A DNA stretch of 64,000 nucleotides from Tissierellia bacterium (GCA_030535395.1 JAUNLK010000001.1:124001-188000); one strand, 5' to 3'. Shown: positions 52,539 through 60,659, counted from the stretch's first letter. Made by a program: numbers and translations. The notes: generated from the letters alone by a model not told the origin.

Positions 52539-54083
52539 TTATAGAGGCACATTGCCGTGCTTTTTCTGGGGCAGGGATTCCCGCTTGGAAAGGAGCATAT
52601 CCAGGGCATCGGCAATGCGAATGCGGGTGTCCTGAGGCTCGATGACATCGTCTACATAGCCACGCTCTGCAGCCTTATAGGGGGTTGCAAATTCGTGTTT
52701 GTACTCGGCGATTTTCTCCTGCCGGGTTTGCTCGGGATTATCGGAAGCCTGAATGGCCTTTTTGAATACGATATTGGCGGCCCCGTCGGGTCCCATAACG
52801 GCGATTTCAGCATTGGGCCAAGCCATGACAATGTCGGCCCCCAGTTCCTTGGAGCACATGGCGAGATACGATCCACCATAGGCCTTCCGAAGGATGACCG
52901 TCACCTTGGGCACGGTGGCTTCACTGTAGGCGTAGAGCATCTTGGCTCCGTGGCGGATGATGCCGCCGTACTCCTGGGTGGTGCCGGGGAGGAAGCCCGG
53001 TACGTCCACGAGGTTCACCAGGGGAATATTGAAGGCATCGCAGGTGCGGATGAAGCGACTGGATTTATCGGAGGCGTTGATGTCCAGTGTGCCCGCCATA
53101 AATGCCGGCTGATTGGCGATGATGCCCACACTCTGTCCGTTGATCCGGGCAAAGCAGGTGACGATGTTCTTGGCGTATTCTGCCAGGTATTCGTAGTAGA
53201 AGCCATCGTCCACCAGAGCTTCAATGATTTCCTTCATGTCGTAGGGTTTGTTGGGATTGTCGGGCATGAAGTCGTTGAGGTGAGCGAGTTTGGTGTTGAT
53301 ATTGAGGGCTTCCTCGTAAACGGGAGCCAGTTCCCGGTTGTTGGAGGGAAGGAAGCTCAAAAGCAGTTTAATTTGGTCGATACAGTCCTTGTCGTCGCTT
53401 GCCATAAATTGGCTCACACCGGAAACGGAGTTGTGGGTGTAGGCGCCGCCCAGGGCTTCAGAGGTCACTTCTTCCCCGGTGACGGATTTAATGACCGCAG
53501 GACCGGTGATGAACATTTGAGAGCTCTGATCCACCATGTAGACAAAGTCGGTGAGGGCGGGAGAGTAGACGGCACCACCGGCGCAGGGGCCCATGATGGC
53601 GGAGATTTGTGGAATCACGGCACTGGCCATGACGTTTTGATAGAAGATTCTTCCGTAGCCGGAGAGGGCATCCACTGCCTCTTGAATCCGGGCACCACCG
53701 GAGTCGTTCATGCCCACAATGGGTGCGCCCATTTTCAAGGCCAGTTCTTGAACTTTAACGATTTTTGCAGCGTGCATTTCCCCCAGGGAGCCACCGGTAA
53801 CGGTGAAGTCCTGGGCATAGGCATAGACCAGACGTCCGTTGACCTTACCGTAGCCGGTGAGTACACCGTCGGTGAGGGGACGATTTTTTTCTTGGCCAAA
53901 GTTGTAGCATCTGTGGCGAACAAAGGCGTCCAGTTCCACAAAGCTACCCTCGTCAAAGAGGTATTCCATACGTTCACGGGCGGTCATCTTTCCCTTGGCG
54001 TGTTGCTTTTCAATGCGCTTGGCACCGCCACCTTGTTGGATCTCTTCCCGTAGAGAACGCAGACGTTCTAATTGTTCTGACAT
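52539..54083 (-). CDS. mmdA: Methylmalonyl-CoA decarboxylase alpha (carboxyltransferase)
   Basis: Transfers the free carboxylate of (S)-methylmalonyl-CoA to biotin, releasing propionyl-CoA. A 514-residue carboxyltransferase with both crotonase-like halves and the two oxyanion-loop regions, GSLGEMHAAKI with GMNDSGGARIQEAVDALSGY, and GGSYLAMCSKELGAD; PGFLPGTTQEYGGIIRHGAK is typical for the acyl-CoA group. Propionyl-CoA carboxylase beta subunits look alike, but no biotin carboxylase gene is present and a Na+-pump beta subunit is, so decarboxylation is the likely direction. Confidence 0.93.
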   Translation of the reverse strand: MSEQLERLRSLREEIQQGGGAKRIEKQHAKGKMTARERMEYLFDEGSFVELDAFVRHRCYNFGQEKNRPLTDGVLTGYGKVNGRLVYAYAQDFTVTGGSLGEMHAAKIVKVQELALKMGAPIVGMNDSGGARIQEAVDALSGYGRIFYQNVMASAVIPQISAIMGPCAGGAVYSPALTDFVYMVDQSSQMFITGPAVIKSVTGEEVTSEALGGAYTHNSVSGVSQFMASDDKDCIDQIKLLLSFLPSNNRELAPVYEEALNINTKLAHLNDFMPDNPNKPYDMKEIIEALVDDGFYYEYLAEYAKNIVTCFARINGQSVGIIANQPAFMAGTLDINASDKSSRFIRTCDAFNIPLVNLVDVPGFLPGTTQEYGGIIRHGAKMLYAYSEATVPKVTVILRKAYGGSYLAMCSKELGADIVMAWPNAEIAVMGPDGAANIVFKKAIQASDNPEQTRQEKIAEYKHEFATPYKAAERGYVDDVIEPQDTRIRIADALDMLLSKRESLPQKKHGNVPL

Positions 54084-54106
54084 ATTGTCCTCCTACTTCC
54101 TCTGGT

Positions 54107-54523
54107 TTATTCGGCTTTTTGGCAGAGCTCCACCAGGATGCCATTGGTTGCCTTGGGGTGCAGGAAGGCGATGTTGTTGCCGCCGGCACCGCGACGGGGT
54201 TTTTCATCGATGAGACGAATGCCCCGCTCTTTCAAGTCGGCCAGGGCTGCTTCCAAATTGTCCACCCTCAAAGCCACGTGTTGGATGCCCCCGCGGCCGC
54301 CGTTTTTGTCAATGTATTTTGCAATGGGTCCATCGGGAGCGGTGGATTCCAAAAATTCCAGCTCAGAATCTCCCAAGGGATAGAAGGCTGTGGTCACTTT
54401 TTGATCAGCTACGGTTTCCTTACCGTGGGATTCAATGCCCAGGACATCTTCAAAGAGCTCTTGAACGCTGTCCAATTCTGGAACGGCAATACCAATGTGA
54501 TCGATACCAGTTACCTTAAACAT
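54107..54523 (-). CDS. mce: Methylmalonyl-CoA epimerase
   Basis: Converts (R)- to (S)-methylmalonyl-CoA, linking the mutase to the decarboxylase. A 138-residue VOC-fold protein with metal ligands in GIDHIGIAV (His), GIQHVALRV (His) and ILVELCQ (Glu), and FLESTAPDGPIAKYI. The start is ATG at 54521-54523 behind AGGAGG; an in-frame upstream ATG near 54544 lies inside meaB and is not needed. Confidence 0.95.
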   Translation of the reverse strand: MFKVTGIDHIGIAVPELDSVQELFEDVLGIESHGKETVADQKVTTAFYPLGDSELEFLESTAPDGPIAKYIDKNGGRGGIQHVALRVDNLEAALADLKERGIRLIDEKPRRGAGGNNIAFLHPKATNGILVELCQKAE

Positions 54524-54533
54524 ATTTCCTCCT

Positions 54534-55469
54534 CTATTGTTCATCCCTCACGATGGTGCTGTAAATGGACTCCCCAATGGTGTAGGGGTCCGAGCCGCCG
54601 TGAACGGATGCTCTGATTTTTTCCTCGTACTTCTCTATTTCTTCGTCCACCAGATCCCTCAGGTCAGTCATGACATACTGTTCCACTTGGATCCTCTCTC
54701 GGTGGAAGCGCCGCTGTTCTTTTTTACCGGAGCGCTCCAGATAGTCCTGATGCTTGAAGATATTGTCCACAAGCTCTTCGATGCCCTCGCCTTCACTGGC
54801 GATGGCCATGGACACCGGAGGTCTGAATTCCCAGTTTTTGTTGAAGTCCAGCATCATTTCAATTTCGATGCGGGTCTTTCTCGCACGGTCGTTGTCGGCC
54901 TTGTTGACTACAAAGACGTCGCCAATTTCCATGATGCCCGCCTTAATGGCCTGGATGTCGTCTCCCAGTCCGGGCACCATGACCATAACTACGGTATCGG
55001 CGGTGTTCACAATGTCGATCTCCGACTGGCCCACCCCCACGGTTTCAATGAGGATGTACTCACAGCCATAGGCGTCCAGCACCTTGATCCCCGCTTGGGT
55101 GGCCTTGGAGATCCCCCCCAGAGATCCCCGAGTACCCATGGAGCGAATGAAGACGCCAGGGTCCAAGTTGAGATCGCTCATGCGAATCCGGTCCCCGAGG
55201 ATGGCTCCTCGGGTAAAGGGACTCGTGGGGTCGATGGCAATGATGCCAACTTTTTTGTCTTTCTTTCGCAGTGACTTGGCCACTTTGTCCACCAGGGTGG
55301 ACTTCCCAGCTCCGGGGGGTCCCGTAAAGCCGAGGACCACGGCGCTGCCGGTGTGGGGCTGGAGGTTCTTCAGTAGCTCGATGTAACCTTCTCGCTCGTC
55401 TTCCACCAGAGAGATGGCCCTCGCGCAGGCCACCTCATCCCCTTGGATGACTCTCTCCCACAGTTCCAT
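54534..55469 (-). CDS. meaB: MeaB/ArgK-type GTPase chaperone of the mutase
   Basis: G-protein that loads and protects adenosylcobalamin in methylmalonyl-CoA mutase. A 311-residue protein with the P-loop GFTGPPGAGKST at about 47-58, the switch segment DPTSPFTRGAILGDRIRM, TVGVGQSE and the guanine motif NKAD. Position between the mutase small subunit and the epimerase is typical. ATG at 55469. Confidence 0.95.
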   Translation of the reverse strand: MELWERVIQGDEVACARAISLVEDEREGYIELLKNLQPHTGSAVVLGFTGPPGAGKSTLVDKVAKSLRKKDKKVGIIAIDPTSPFTRGAILGDRIRMSDLNLDPGVFIRSMGTRGSLGGISKATQAGIKVLDAYGCEYILIETVGVGQSEIDIVNTADTVVMVMVPGLGDDIQAIKAGIMEIGDVFVVNKADNDRARKTRIEIEMMLDFNKNWEFRPPVSMAIASEGEGIEELVDNIFKHQDYLERSGKKEQRRFHRERIQVEQYVMTDLRDLVDEEIEKYEEKIRASVHGGSDPYTIGESIYSTIVRDEQ

Positions 55470-55492
55470 TTGCCACCTCCCCTTCTAGAGAT

Positions 55493-55894
55493 TTATTTTT
55501 CCTTGACGTTTTCTTTGATGAATGCGATGACATCTTCCAGGTTGGTCCCGGGAGTGAATACTTCCTCGATCCCAGCGTCCTTGAGGCCTGGGATGTCATC
55601 GGCGGGAATGACCCCACCTGCAAAGACCAACAGCTCGTCGTAGATGTTCTTTTCCTTGAGCTGCTCCACAATGGCGGGGAGCAGATAGTTGTGGGCACCG
55701 GAGAGGATGCTCATGCCTACGGCATCCACGTCCTCTTGAACGGCAGTTGCTACGATTTGTTCAGGTGTTTGACGAAGTCCGGTGTAGATGACTTCCATAC
55801 CAGCGTCTCTCAGTGCACGGGCAATGACTTTTGCACCGCGGTCGTGTCCATCCAGTCCCGGTTTTGCTACTAATACTCTAATTTGACGATCCAT
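55493..55894 (-). CDS. Methylmalonyl-CoA mutase B12-binding subunit
   Basis: A 133-residue cobalamin-binding subunit. The base-off/His-on motif Asp-x-His-x-x-Gly is at 15-20 (LDGHDRG), followed by SILSGAHN and the VFAGG loop that cradle the nucleotide tail. Together with the 560-residue upstream gene it makes a split mutase, as in archaea and many clostridia, rather than a single long chain. 19 bases separate the two genes. Confidence 0.95.
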   Translation of the reverse strand: MDRQIRVLVAKPGLDGHDRGAKVIARALRDAGMEVIYTGLRQTPEQIVATAVQEDVDAVGMSILSGAHNYLLPAIVEQLKEKNIYDELLVFAGGVIPADDIPGLKDAGIEEVFTPGTNLEDVIAFIKENVKEK

Positions 55895-55913
55895 AATATC
55901 CCCCTAATTCTCT

Positions 55914-57596
55914 TTACAGCTGAACGGTCTGCTTGTATTCGCCGAATACATTTCTCATGCGGTCACAGATTTCCTGCAGGGTTGCATAGGCGTGAACGGC
56001 ATCGAGAATGTAGGGCATGAGATTGTCATCCGTAGCAGCGGCTTTTTCCAAGGCGTCCAAAGTTTCAGCAACTTTGTCGTTGTCCCGTTTTTCTTTGAGT
56101 TCTTTGATCTTCTTGACTTGGTTTTCCCCAACGGAGGGATCCACCTTGAGGAGTCCTTCGGGAGCAGCTTCTTCCACGGTGAACTTGTTCACGCCAACGA
56201 CGATTTCGCCACCGTCGTCCACGGCCTTTTGGTATTTGTAGGCGGATTCCAGGATTTCCTGTTGGATGAAGCCCTTGTCGATGGCTGCGGGTGCGCCTCC
56301 CAGTTCGTCGATCTTGTTGATGAGGGCTTCGGCTTCCTTCTCAATTTGAAGGGTCAAAGATTCTACGAAGTAGCTTCCTGCCATGGGATCTACCGTGTCA
56401 GTTACGCCAGATTCAAAGGCAACGATTTGTTGGGTACGAAGAGCGGTACGAACGGATACTTCCGTGGGCAGTGCCAGAGCTTCGTCCTTGGAGTTGGTGT
56501 GTAGGGATTGGGTTCCGCCCAGTACGGCGGCCATGGTTTGGATGGCAACCCGTACCACGTTGTTTTCCACCTGTTGGGCAGTGAGGGTGGAGCCTGCGGT
56601 CTGGGTGTGGAATTTGAGGCGCTGAGCCTTCAGGGACTTGGAGCCAAAGCGCTCTTTCATGATCCGAGCCCAGAGTTTCCGAGCGGCACGGTATTTTGCA
56701 ATTTCCTCGAAGAAGTTGTTGTGTGCGTTGAAGAAGAAGGAGAGGCGGGGGCCAAAGGCATCCACGTCCAGGCCAGCTTTGACGGCGGCCTCTACATAGG
56801 CAATCCCGTCGGCCAGGGTGAAGGCCACTTCTTGAACGGCGGTGGAACCAGCTTCACGAATGTGGTAGCCGGAGATGGAGATGGTGTTCCACTTGGGTAC
56901 TTCTTGGGTGCAGTATTCAAAGATGTCGGTAATGAGACGCATGGAGGGTCCTACGGGGAAAATGTAGGTTCCGCGAGCGGCATACTCTTTCAAAATGTCG
57001 TTTTGGATGGTACCGCGGAGTTTTTCCTTGGAGACCCCTTGCTTTTCAGCAACGGCAATGTACATGGCCAGAAGCACCGATGCGGGCGCGTTGATGGTCA
57101 TGGAAGTGGACACCTTGTCCAGGGGAATCTCATTGAAGAGGATTTCCATGTCGGCCAGGGAGTCAATGGCCACCCCCACCTTACCCACTTCACCTTGGGC
57201 GATGGGTGCATCGGAGTCGTAACCCATTTGGGTGGGCAGGTCGAAGGCCACGGACAGACCGGAGCCGCCACTTTCCAGGAGGTATTTGTAGCGCTTGTTG
57301 GATTCTTCAGCGGTGGCAAATCCAGCGTACATCCGCATGGTCCAGGGTCTGGAGCGGTACATGGTGTTTTGAGCCCCGCGGGTGAAGGGATATTCACTGG
57401 GATAGCCCAAGTCTTCCATGTAGTCGAAGCCAGCTTCTTCCAGATCTACTGGAGTGTAGAGGCGTTTGATTTCAATTTCAGAAGAGGTTTGGAATTTTTC
57501 CTTTCTCTCGGGGAATTTTTCCAAGCCCTTGGCCACTTTGGCGTCAAATTCTTCCGATGCGCTTCTGATGGCATCAATTTTATCTTTTTCAAACAT
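55914..57596 (-). CDS. Methylmalonyl-CoA mutase catalytic subunit
   Basis: Adenosylcobalamin-dependent rearrangement of succinyl-CoA to (R)-methylmalonyl-CoA. The 560-residue TIM-barrel subunit shows [55 protein letters not shown] and the MAGSYFVE stretch. The family also contains isobutyryl-CoA and related mutases; the epimerase and decarboxylase genes beside it make methylmalonyl-CoA the most likely substrate. It lies 30 bases below the CoA-transferase gene. Confidence 0.93.
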   Translation of the reverse strand: MFEKDKIDAIRSASEEFDAKVAKGLEKFPERKEKFQTSSEIEIKRLYTPVDLEEAGFDYMEDLGYPSEYPFTRGAQNTMYRSRPWTMRMYAGFATAEESNKRYKYLLESGGSGLSVAFDLPTQMGYDSDAPIAQGEVGKVGVAIDSLADMEILFNEIPLDKVSTSMTINAPASVLLAMYIAVAEKQGVSKEKLRGTIQNDILKEYAARGTYIFPVGPSMRLITDIFEYCTQEVPKWNTISISGYHIREAGSTAVQEVAFTLADGIAYVEAAVKAGLDVDAFGPRLSFFFNAHNNFFEEIAKYRAARKLWARIMKERFGSKSLKAQRLKFHTQTAGSTLTAQQVENNVVRVAIQTMAAVLGGTQSLHTNSKDEALALPTEVSVRTALRTQQIVAFESGVTDTVDPMAGSYFVESLTLQIEKEAEALINKIDELGGAPAAIDKGFIQQEILESAYKYQKAVDDGGEIVVGVNKFTVEEAAPEGLLKVDPSVGENQVKKIKELKEKRDNDKVAETLDALEKAAATDDNLMPYILDAVHAYATLQEICDRMRNVFGEYKQTVQL

Positions 57597-57626
57597 AATT
57601 CATCCCCCTATGGATTTCGTTGGTTC

Positions 57627-59135
57627 TCAGTTTTCTGTGCTTTCCGGCATCATGCTGCCCGTTGCGGCCAGGCGGCTGTGCCAGCTCAAGGCTTCATCTA
57701 ACAGATGAGGAATGTGTCCGCCCTTTTCCTTGGCCCGGTTGAGATAGTCTCTCAGAGCCTCGCGGTAGTCGGGGTGGGCGCAGTTTTCAATGATTGCTTC
57801 CGCCCGCTCGATGGGATCCAGGCCTCGAAGGTCGGCGACCCCCTGCTCGGTGACAATCACCATGACATCGTGTTCGGTGTGGTCGTGGTGGCTGACCATG
57901 GGTACGATGGAAGAAATCTTGCCGTCCTTGGCAGTGGATGCAGTGGTAAAGATGGAGATGTAACCATTGCGGGCAAAGTCACCGCTGCCACCAATACCAT
58001 TCATCAGTTTGGTCCCGGAGATGTGGGTGGAGTTTACATTGCCGTAGATGTCCGCTTCAATGGCGGTATTCATGGCGATGACACCCAGACGACGGGCAAT
58101 TCCGGGGTTGTTGGAAATTTCCTGAGGTCTCAGGATGATCTTGTCCTTGTACTTGGGAATGTCCTCGGCAAGCTTGGCGGCCTTGTCGGGTCCCAGGGTG
58201 ATGCTGGTGCCGGAGGCGAAGTCCACTTTTCCAGCGTCGATGAGGTCAAATACGGAGTCCTGAAGGACTTCGGAGTACACCGTCAGGTGTTCAAATTTGG
58301 AATCGGCCAGACCCCCCAGTACGGCGTTGGCCACGCTGCCAACCCCCGATTGCAAGGGCAGGAGATTTTCCGGCAGACGACCGGCTTCCACTTCCCCTTC
58401 CAAAAAGCCGATGAGGTTTTGGGCCATTTTCCGGCTGATGTCATCGATGGCGGCCACGGGACGGGTGCGGTCGGGCACATCGGATTCCACTACGGCGATG
58501 ATCTTGTCAGGGTCGCAGGGAATATAAGTAGTTCCAATTCGGTCGTCCGTCTTCATCAGGGGAATCTCCCTGCGGTGGGGCACCTTGGGCACATCGTAAA
58601 TGTCGTGAACCCCCTCCAGCTCTGGCGGCTGAATGGTGTTGACCTCTACGATGACCTTGTCGGCCACTTCCACAAAGACATTGCTATTGCCCACGGAGGT
58701 GGTGGGAATGATATTCCCCTCTTCCGTAATGGCCAGAGCTTCCACTACTGCATAGTGGATGGGACCATAGAAGCCCGCCTTAAATTGTTGGGACGAGTGG
58801 GACAGATGGGCATCGGCATAGTGGATTTTTCCCGAATTGATTTGTTTTCTGATACTTGCGTTGGTGTGGTAGGGGAATCTGCGGGCAACGGCACCGCTCC
58901 CTGCCAGTACTTCGTCGATCTCCGGGCCAACGGAGGCACCGGTCATGACAGTCAGGGACAAGTCTTCACCGGACTCCTGACGCTTTGCCAGAGCCACGGG
59001 AAGCACTTTGGGGTATCCGGCCGGGGTGAAGCCACTCATTCCCACGGTACTACCGGCATCAATGAGTTTCGCGGCCTCCTCGGCGGACATCACTTTGTCC
59101 TCAAGAGCTTTGCAACGCATTCTCTCCTTGTTCAT
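57627..59135 (-). CDS. Succinate/propionate CoA-transferase (Cat1/AarC family)
   Basis: Moves CoA between acyl-CoA and a carboxylic acid. The 502-residue protein belongs to the acetyl-CoA hydrolase/transferase family. Glu289 in TVYSEVLQDS corresponds to the catalytic glutamate of AarC-type enzymes, and NGIGGSGDFARNGY and TEQGVADLRG are family blocks. In this operon it would pass CoA from propionyl-CoA to succinate, feeding the mutase and releasing propionate without ATP cost. Acetate as partner is also possible. Confidence 0.88.
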   Translation of the reverse strand: MNKERMRCKALEDKVMSAEEAAKLIDAGSTVGMSGFTPAGYPKVLPVALAKRQESGEDLSLTVMTGASVGPEIDEVLAGSGAVARRFPYHTNASIRKQINSGKIHYADAHLSHSSQQFKAGFYGPIHYAVVEALAITEEGNIIPTTSVGNSNVFVEVADKVIVEVNTIQPPELEGVHDIYDVPKVPHRREIPLMKTDDRIGTTYIPCDPDKIIAVVESDVPDRTRPVAAIDDISRKMAQNLIGFLEGEVEAGRLPENLLPLQSGVGSVANAVLGGLADSKFEHLTVYSEVLQDSVFDLIDAGKVDFASGTSITLGPDKAAKLAEDIPKYKDKIILRPQEISNNPGIARRLGVIAMNTAIEADIYGNVNSTHISGTKLMNGIGGSGDFARNGYISIFTTASTAKDGKISSIVPMVSHHDHTEHDVMVIVTEQGVADLRGLDPIERAEAIIENCAHPDYREALRDYLNRAKEKGGHIPHLLDEALSWHSRLAATGSMMPESTEN

Positions 59136-59149
59136 TAAAACCCCCTAAT

Positions 59150-59482
59150 CTACTCTTCTCCGATCTCTTGAGCGCTATTGAGCTGCTGCAATTTTTCGTA
59201 GCAAATGTTGATGGCAGACACAATGGCTTTTTTGGCAGCGCCAAAGTATACACTCTCGAATTCGCTGATGAGCTTCTCAGGTTCCAGTAAACTGTGACCC
59301 ACAATGTGCTCAGATACGAACTCGACGGCAACTTTCGTAGCCAGGGAGCACTCCGCTTTCTCTATGATTCCGGTATCGCGATCCAATACAATTGCTAAAA
59401 TTAACACACCATACAAATCGTATGCCGTAGTCCCTTTGGGCAGTTTTGCATAGGCTGAAATGAAAATAGAATTGTTGTTCAC
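59150..59482 (-). CDS. DUF3870 family protein, first gene of the operon
   Basis: A 110-residue cytoplasmic protein. AYAKLPKGTTAYDLYGVLIL, the stretch VLDRDTGIIEKAECSLAT and YFGAAKKAIVSAI match the DUF3870 family of Firmicutes, of unknown function. No catalytic motif is evident. The start is GTG at 59480-59482, five bases from GGAGG; the in-frame ATG four codons up overlaps the ribosome site. It lies 14 bases above the CoA-transferase start and directly below a leader with a terminator, so it should be co-regulated with the mutase and decarboxylase. Confidence 0.8.
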   Translation of the reverse strand: MNNNSIFISAYAKLPKGTTAYDLYGVLILAIVLDRDTGIIEKAECSLATKVAVEFVSEHIVGHSLLEPEKLISEFESVYFGAAKKAIVSAINICYEKLQQLNSAQEIGEE

Positions 59483-59528
59483 GAGTACCTCCATAAAAAA
59501 TGTTTTCCCACTGGGTAAAAAATTTACA

Positions 59529-59660
59529 CAAAAAAAGGAAACCGCATGCAGGACATGACGCCCCTTTTATGGAGTGCTGCCACTGGCGTTTCCGATCGAC
59601 TTCCCCGAACTGCAATTTGGCGATTGCTGAGAGAAATCAGGCTGGCCAATATTTCATTGT
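59529..59660 (-). promoter_or_regulatory. Candidate leader RNA with terminator before the propionate operon
   Basis: About 130 transcribed bases without a reading frame. The 3' end is a terminator: GGAAACGC (59586-59593) pairs with GCGGTTTCC (59537-59545, one bulge) and is followed by TTTTTTT (59530-59536). The 45-base loop holds a second hairpin, AGTG-GCAG-CACT. The 5' half can form TTGGC/GCCAA around a CTGA/TCAG hairpin, or GCAAT/ATTGC, which share bases. TGCAG and CTGCA may pair across the whole region. It does not show the conserved blocks of the cobalamin riboswitch, which I looked for because the operon needs B12. Not recognised as any class I know. Confidence 0.6.
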
Positions 59661-59666
59661 GACTAC

Positions 59667-59695
59667 AGATTACCACAAACTTTAAGCTATGTCAA
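59667..59695 (-). promoter_or_regulatory. Promoter of the succinate/propionate operon
   Basis: A perfect TTGACA and TAATCT are separated by 17 bases, with TG one base upstream of the -10. Transcription would start near 59660 and run through the leader RNA into DUF3870. Confidence 0.8.
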
Positions 59696-59807
59696 AAGAA
59701 GATCCAAAAAAAATTGGAAAATTTTAACGCCCCCTTTACCAAGACTTCCTGATGTTAAAAAAGAGTAATTTCACGAAGTTTATTTCACAATACTACCCCT
59801 TTTCAGT

Positions 59808-59851
59808 CGATTTCCCAGGGGCGAAAAAAGGGGCTAAAAAACGGGAAATCG
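59808..59851 (+). other. Large inverted repeat, terminator-like on plus strand
   Basis: CGATTTCCC (59808-59816) pairs perfectly with GGGAAATCG (59843-59851) around 26 bases, followed on the plus strand by TTTTT. An overlapping alternative pairs CCCCTTTT (59797-59804) with AAAAGGGG (59826-59833). There is no plus-strand gene ahead of it, so a terminator role has no partner; on the minus strand no T run follows. Confidence 0.45.
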
Positions 59852-60009
59852 TTTTTAAATCATAGTTTTCTTTATAAAATATCAAACATTCTCAATCTTT
59901 TCCAAAAAAATTTCACCTTAATCAAAATTGTTTTGATGTATACACTTTATCTTTTAAGCTCCATACAAAATACCAAGGTACAATGGAAAATTCCCTCCAA
60001 AACTCTCCC

Positions 60010-60090
60010 CCGCCGAAAAAAATACGGAGCAAAATTTCTGGTGGGAGATCTTCCGCCGAAAATATGCACGGGAGAAATTTCCGCCGAGGA
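60010..60090. repeat. CCGCCGA-containing short repeats
   Basis: Three copies of CCGCCGA lie at about 60010, 60053 and 60081, each followed or preceded by A-rich blocks and a purine-rich GGGAGA or GGAG word. The spacing is 43 and 28 bases, so it is a loose, not a strict, tandem repeat. It may be a degraded relative of the array at 60291-60467. Confidence 0.4.
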
Positions 60091-60290
60091 AGCTCCGCCC
60101 CCTGAGGAACTATGGAATCAAAATTCCGAGGAGATGTTTTTGTGCAGAGAGTAAATGATGGAAGCTTTCATCGGTACACCGTAAAGCCCAAAACTTCATC
60201 AAATAATTGCCGTGGACTTCCGCCCTCCTATCCTGCTTCCTGGCCCTCCATTTGTAAGGCGAAAAAGGCAGCAGAATTTTTCTAGCAAAA

Positions 60291-60467
60291 ATCTACTGTG
60301 GGACCCAGACCCCCGGGCAGAAATTCAGTATCAAAAAAATCCGTGAGAGGATATTTCCAAATCCCCGAGCGGAGATCCAGAATCAAAAAATCCGTGGTGG
60401 GACCCAGACGCTTTGGCAGAAATTCAGTATCAAAAAATCCGCTGAGGGATCCGGACCCCCAGCGGAT
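60291..60467. repeat. Degenerate tandem repeat, period about 48-51 bp
   Basis: Units at 60291-60338, 60339-60389, 60390-60436 and a partial one at 60437-60467. They share an ATC(C) start, a GTGGGACCCAGAC or equivalent block, a GCAGAAATTCAGTATC or ATCCAGAATC block, and an A5-7 end. Units one and three are closest; unit two is more diverged. On the minus strand every unit begins with a T run. There are no unique spacers between units, so this is not CRISPR. Confidence 0.7.
60431..60467 (-). terminator. Second terminator-like hairpin below tRNA-Leu
   Basis: ATCCGCT (60437-60443) pairs with AGCGGAT (60461-60467), with an inner GGG/CCC, and the minus strand continues TTTTTTGATAC. It falls in the last partial repeat unit and could act as a back-up terminator for the tRNA transcript. 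Confidence 0.55.
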
Positions 60468-60476
60468 ATAATGGAT

Positions 60477-60530
60477 GTAAAAAAATACGATGGCAGCCTG
60501 AATCCAAAGATTCAACACTGTCATCGTATT
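60477..60530 (-). terminator. Terminator of the tRNA-Leu transcript
   Basis: AATACGATG (minus-strand 5' arm at 60522-60530) pairs with CATCGTATT (60484-60492), with an inner TGAATC/GATTCA stem, and a T run follows. A further strong inverted repeat (GATCC...CACTTCCC with GGGAAGTG...GGATC) lies between it and the tRNA, at 60538-60568. Confidence 0.85.
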
Positions 60531-60572
60531 TCCCTTTGATCCCCCACTTCCCAAGGGAAGTGTGGATCACAC

Positions 60573-60659
60573 TGGTGCGGAGAAAGGGACTTGAACCCTC
60601 ACGTACTTGCATACACATGCCCCTCAAACATGCCTGTCTGCCGATTCCAGCATCTCCGC
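60573..60659 (-). tRNA. tRNA-Leu (anticodon GAG), CCA encoded
   Basis: The 87-base minus-strand gene has acceptor arms GCGGAGA and TCTCCGC, the leucine-type D arm (TGCTGGAATCGGCAGAC), an anticodon stem CATGT/GCATG (one G-U) around TTGAGGG with anticodon GAG, a long variable arm typical of class II tRNAs, and a T arm with TTCAAGT. CCA is encoded at 60573-60575. The tRNA lies directly after the lipoprotein stop and may come from the same transcript. Confidence 0.95.

Larger units (their letters stand above)
59700..60287 (-). other. Non-coding stretch, AT-rich, with inverted repeats
   Basis: No reading frame with a ribosome site was found on either strand. The stretch is more AT-rich than the rest of the window. 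It holds a 7-bp inverted repeat ATCAAAA/TTTTGAT (59921-59937), a GGAAT/ATTCC hairpin (60114-60127), the large inverted repeat at 59808-59851 and the CCGCCGA copies at 60010-60090, annotated separately. Confidence 0.6.

Noticed and set aside
52539-54083. Propionyl-CoA carboxylase beta subunit
   Set aside because: The sequence alone would allow it, but no biotin carboxylase is encoded here while a Na+-pump beta subunit and delta subunit are.
59529-59660. Cobalamin riboswitch before the B12-dependent operon
   Set aside because: A GCCAGTGGC word resembles part of the B12 box, but the other conserved blocks and the expected fold are not there.
59933-60154. 73-codon plus-strand frame in the non-coding stretch
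   Set aside because: No ribosome site or recognisable domain, and it runs through the CCGCCGA repeat words.
60291-60467. CRISPR array
   Set aside because: Units are adjacent and diverged with no unique spacers between conserved repeats, and no cas gene is present.
60282-60554. 90-codon minus-strand frame with repeated FFDTEFLP-type peptide
   Set aside because: The peptide repeat is simply the translation of the DNA tandem repeat, and the frame crosses two terminator hairpins with no ribosome site.
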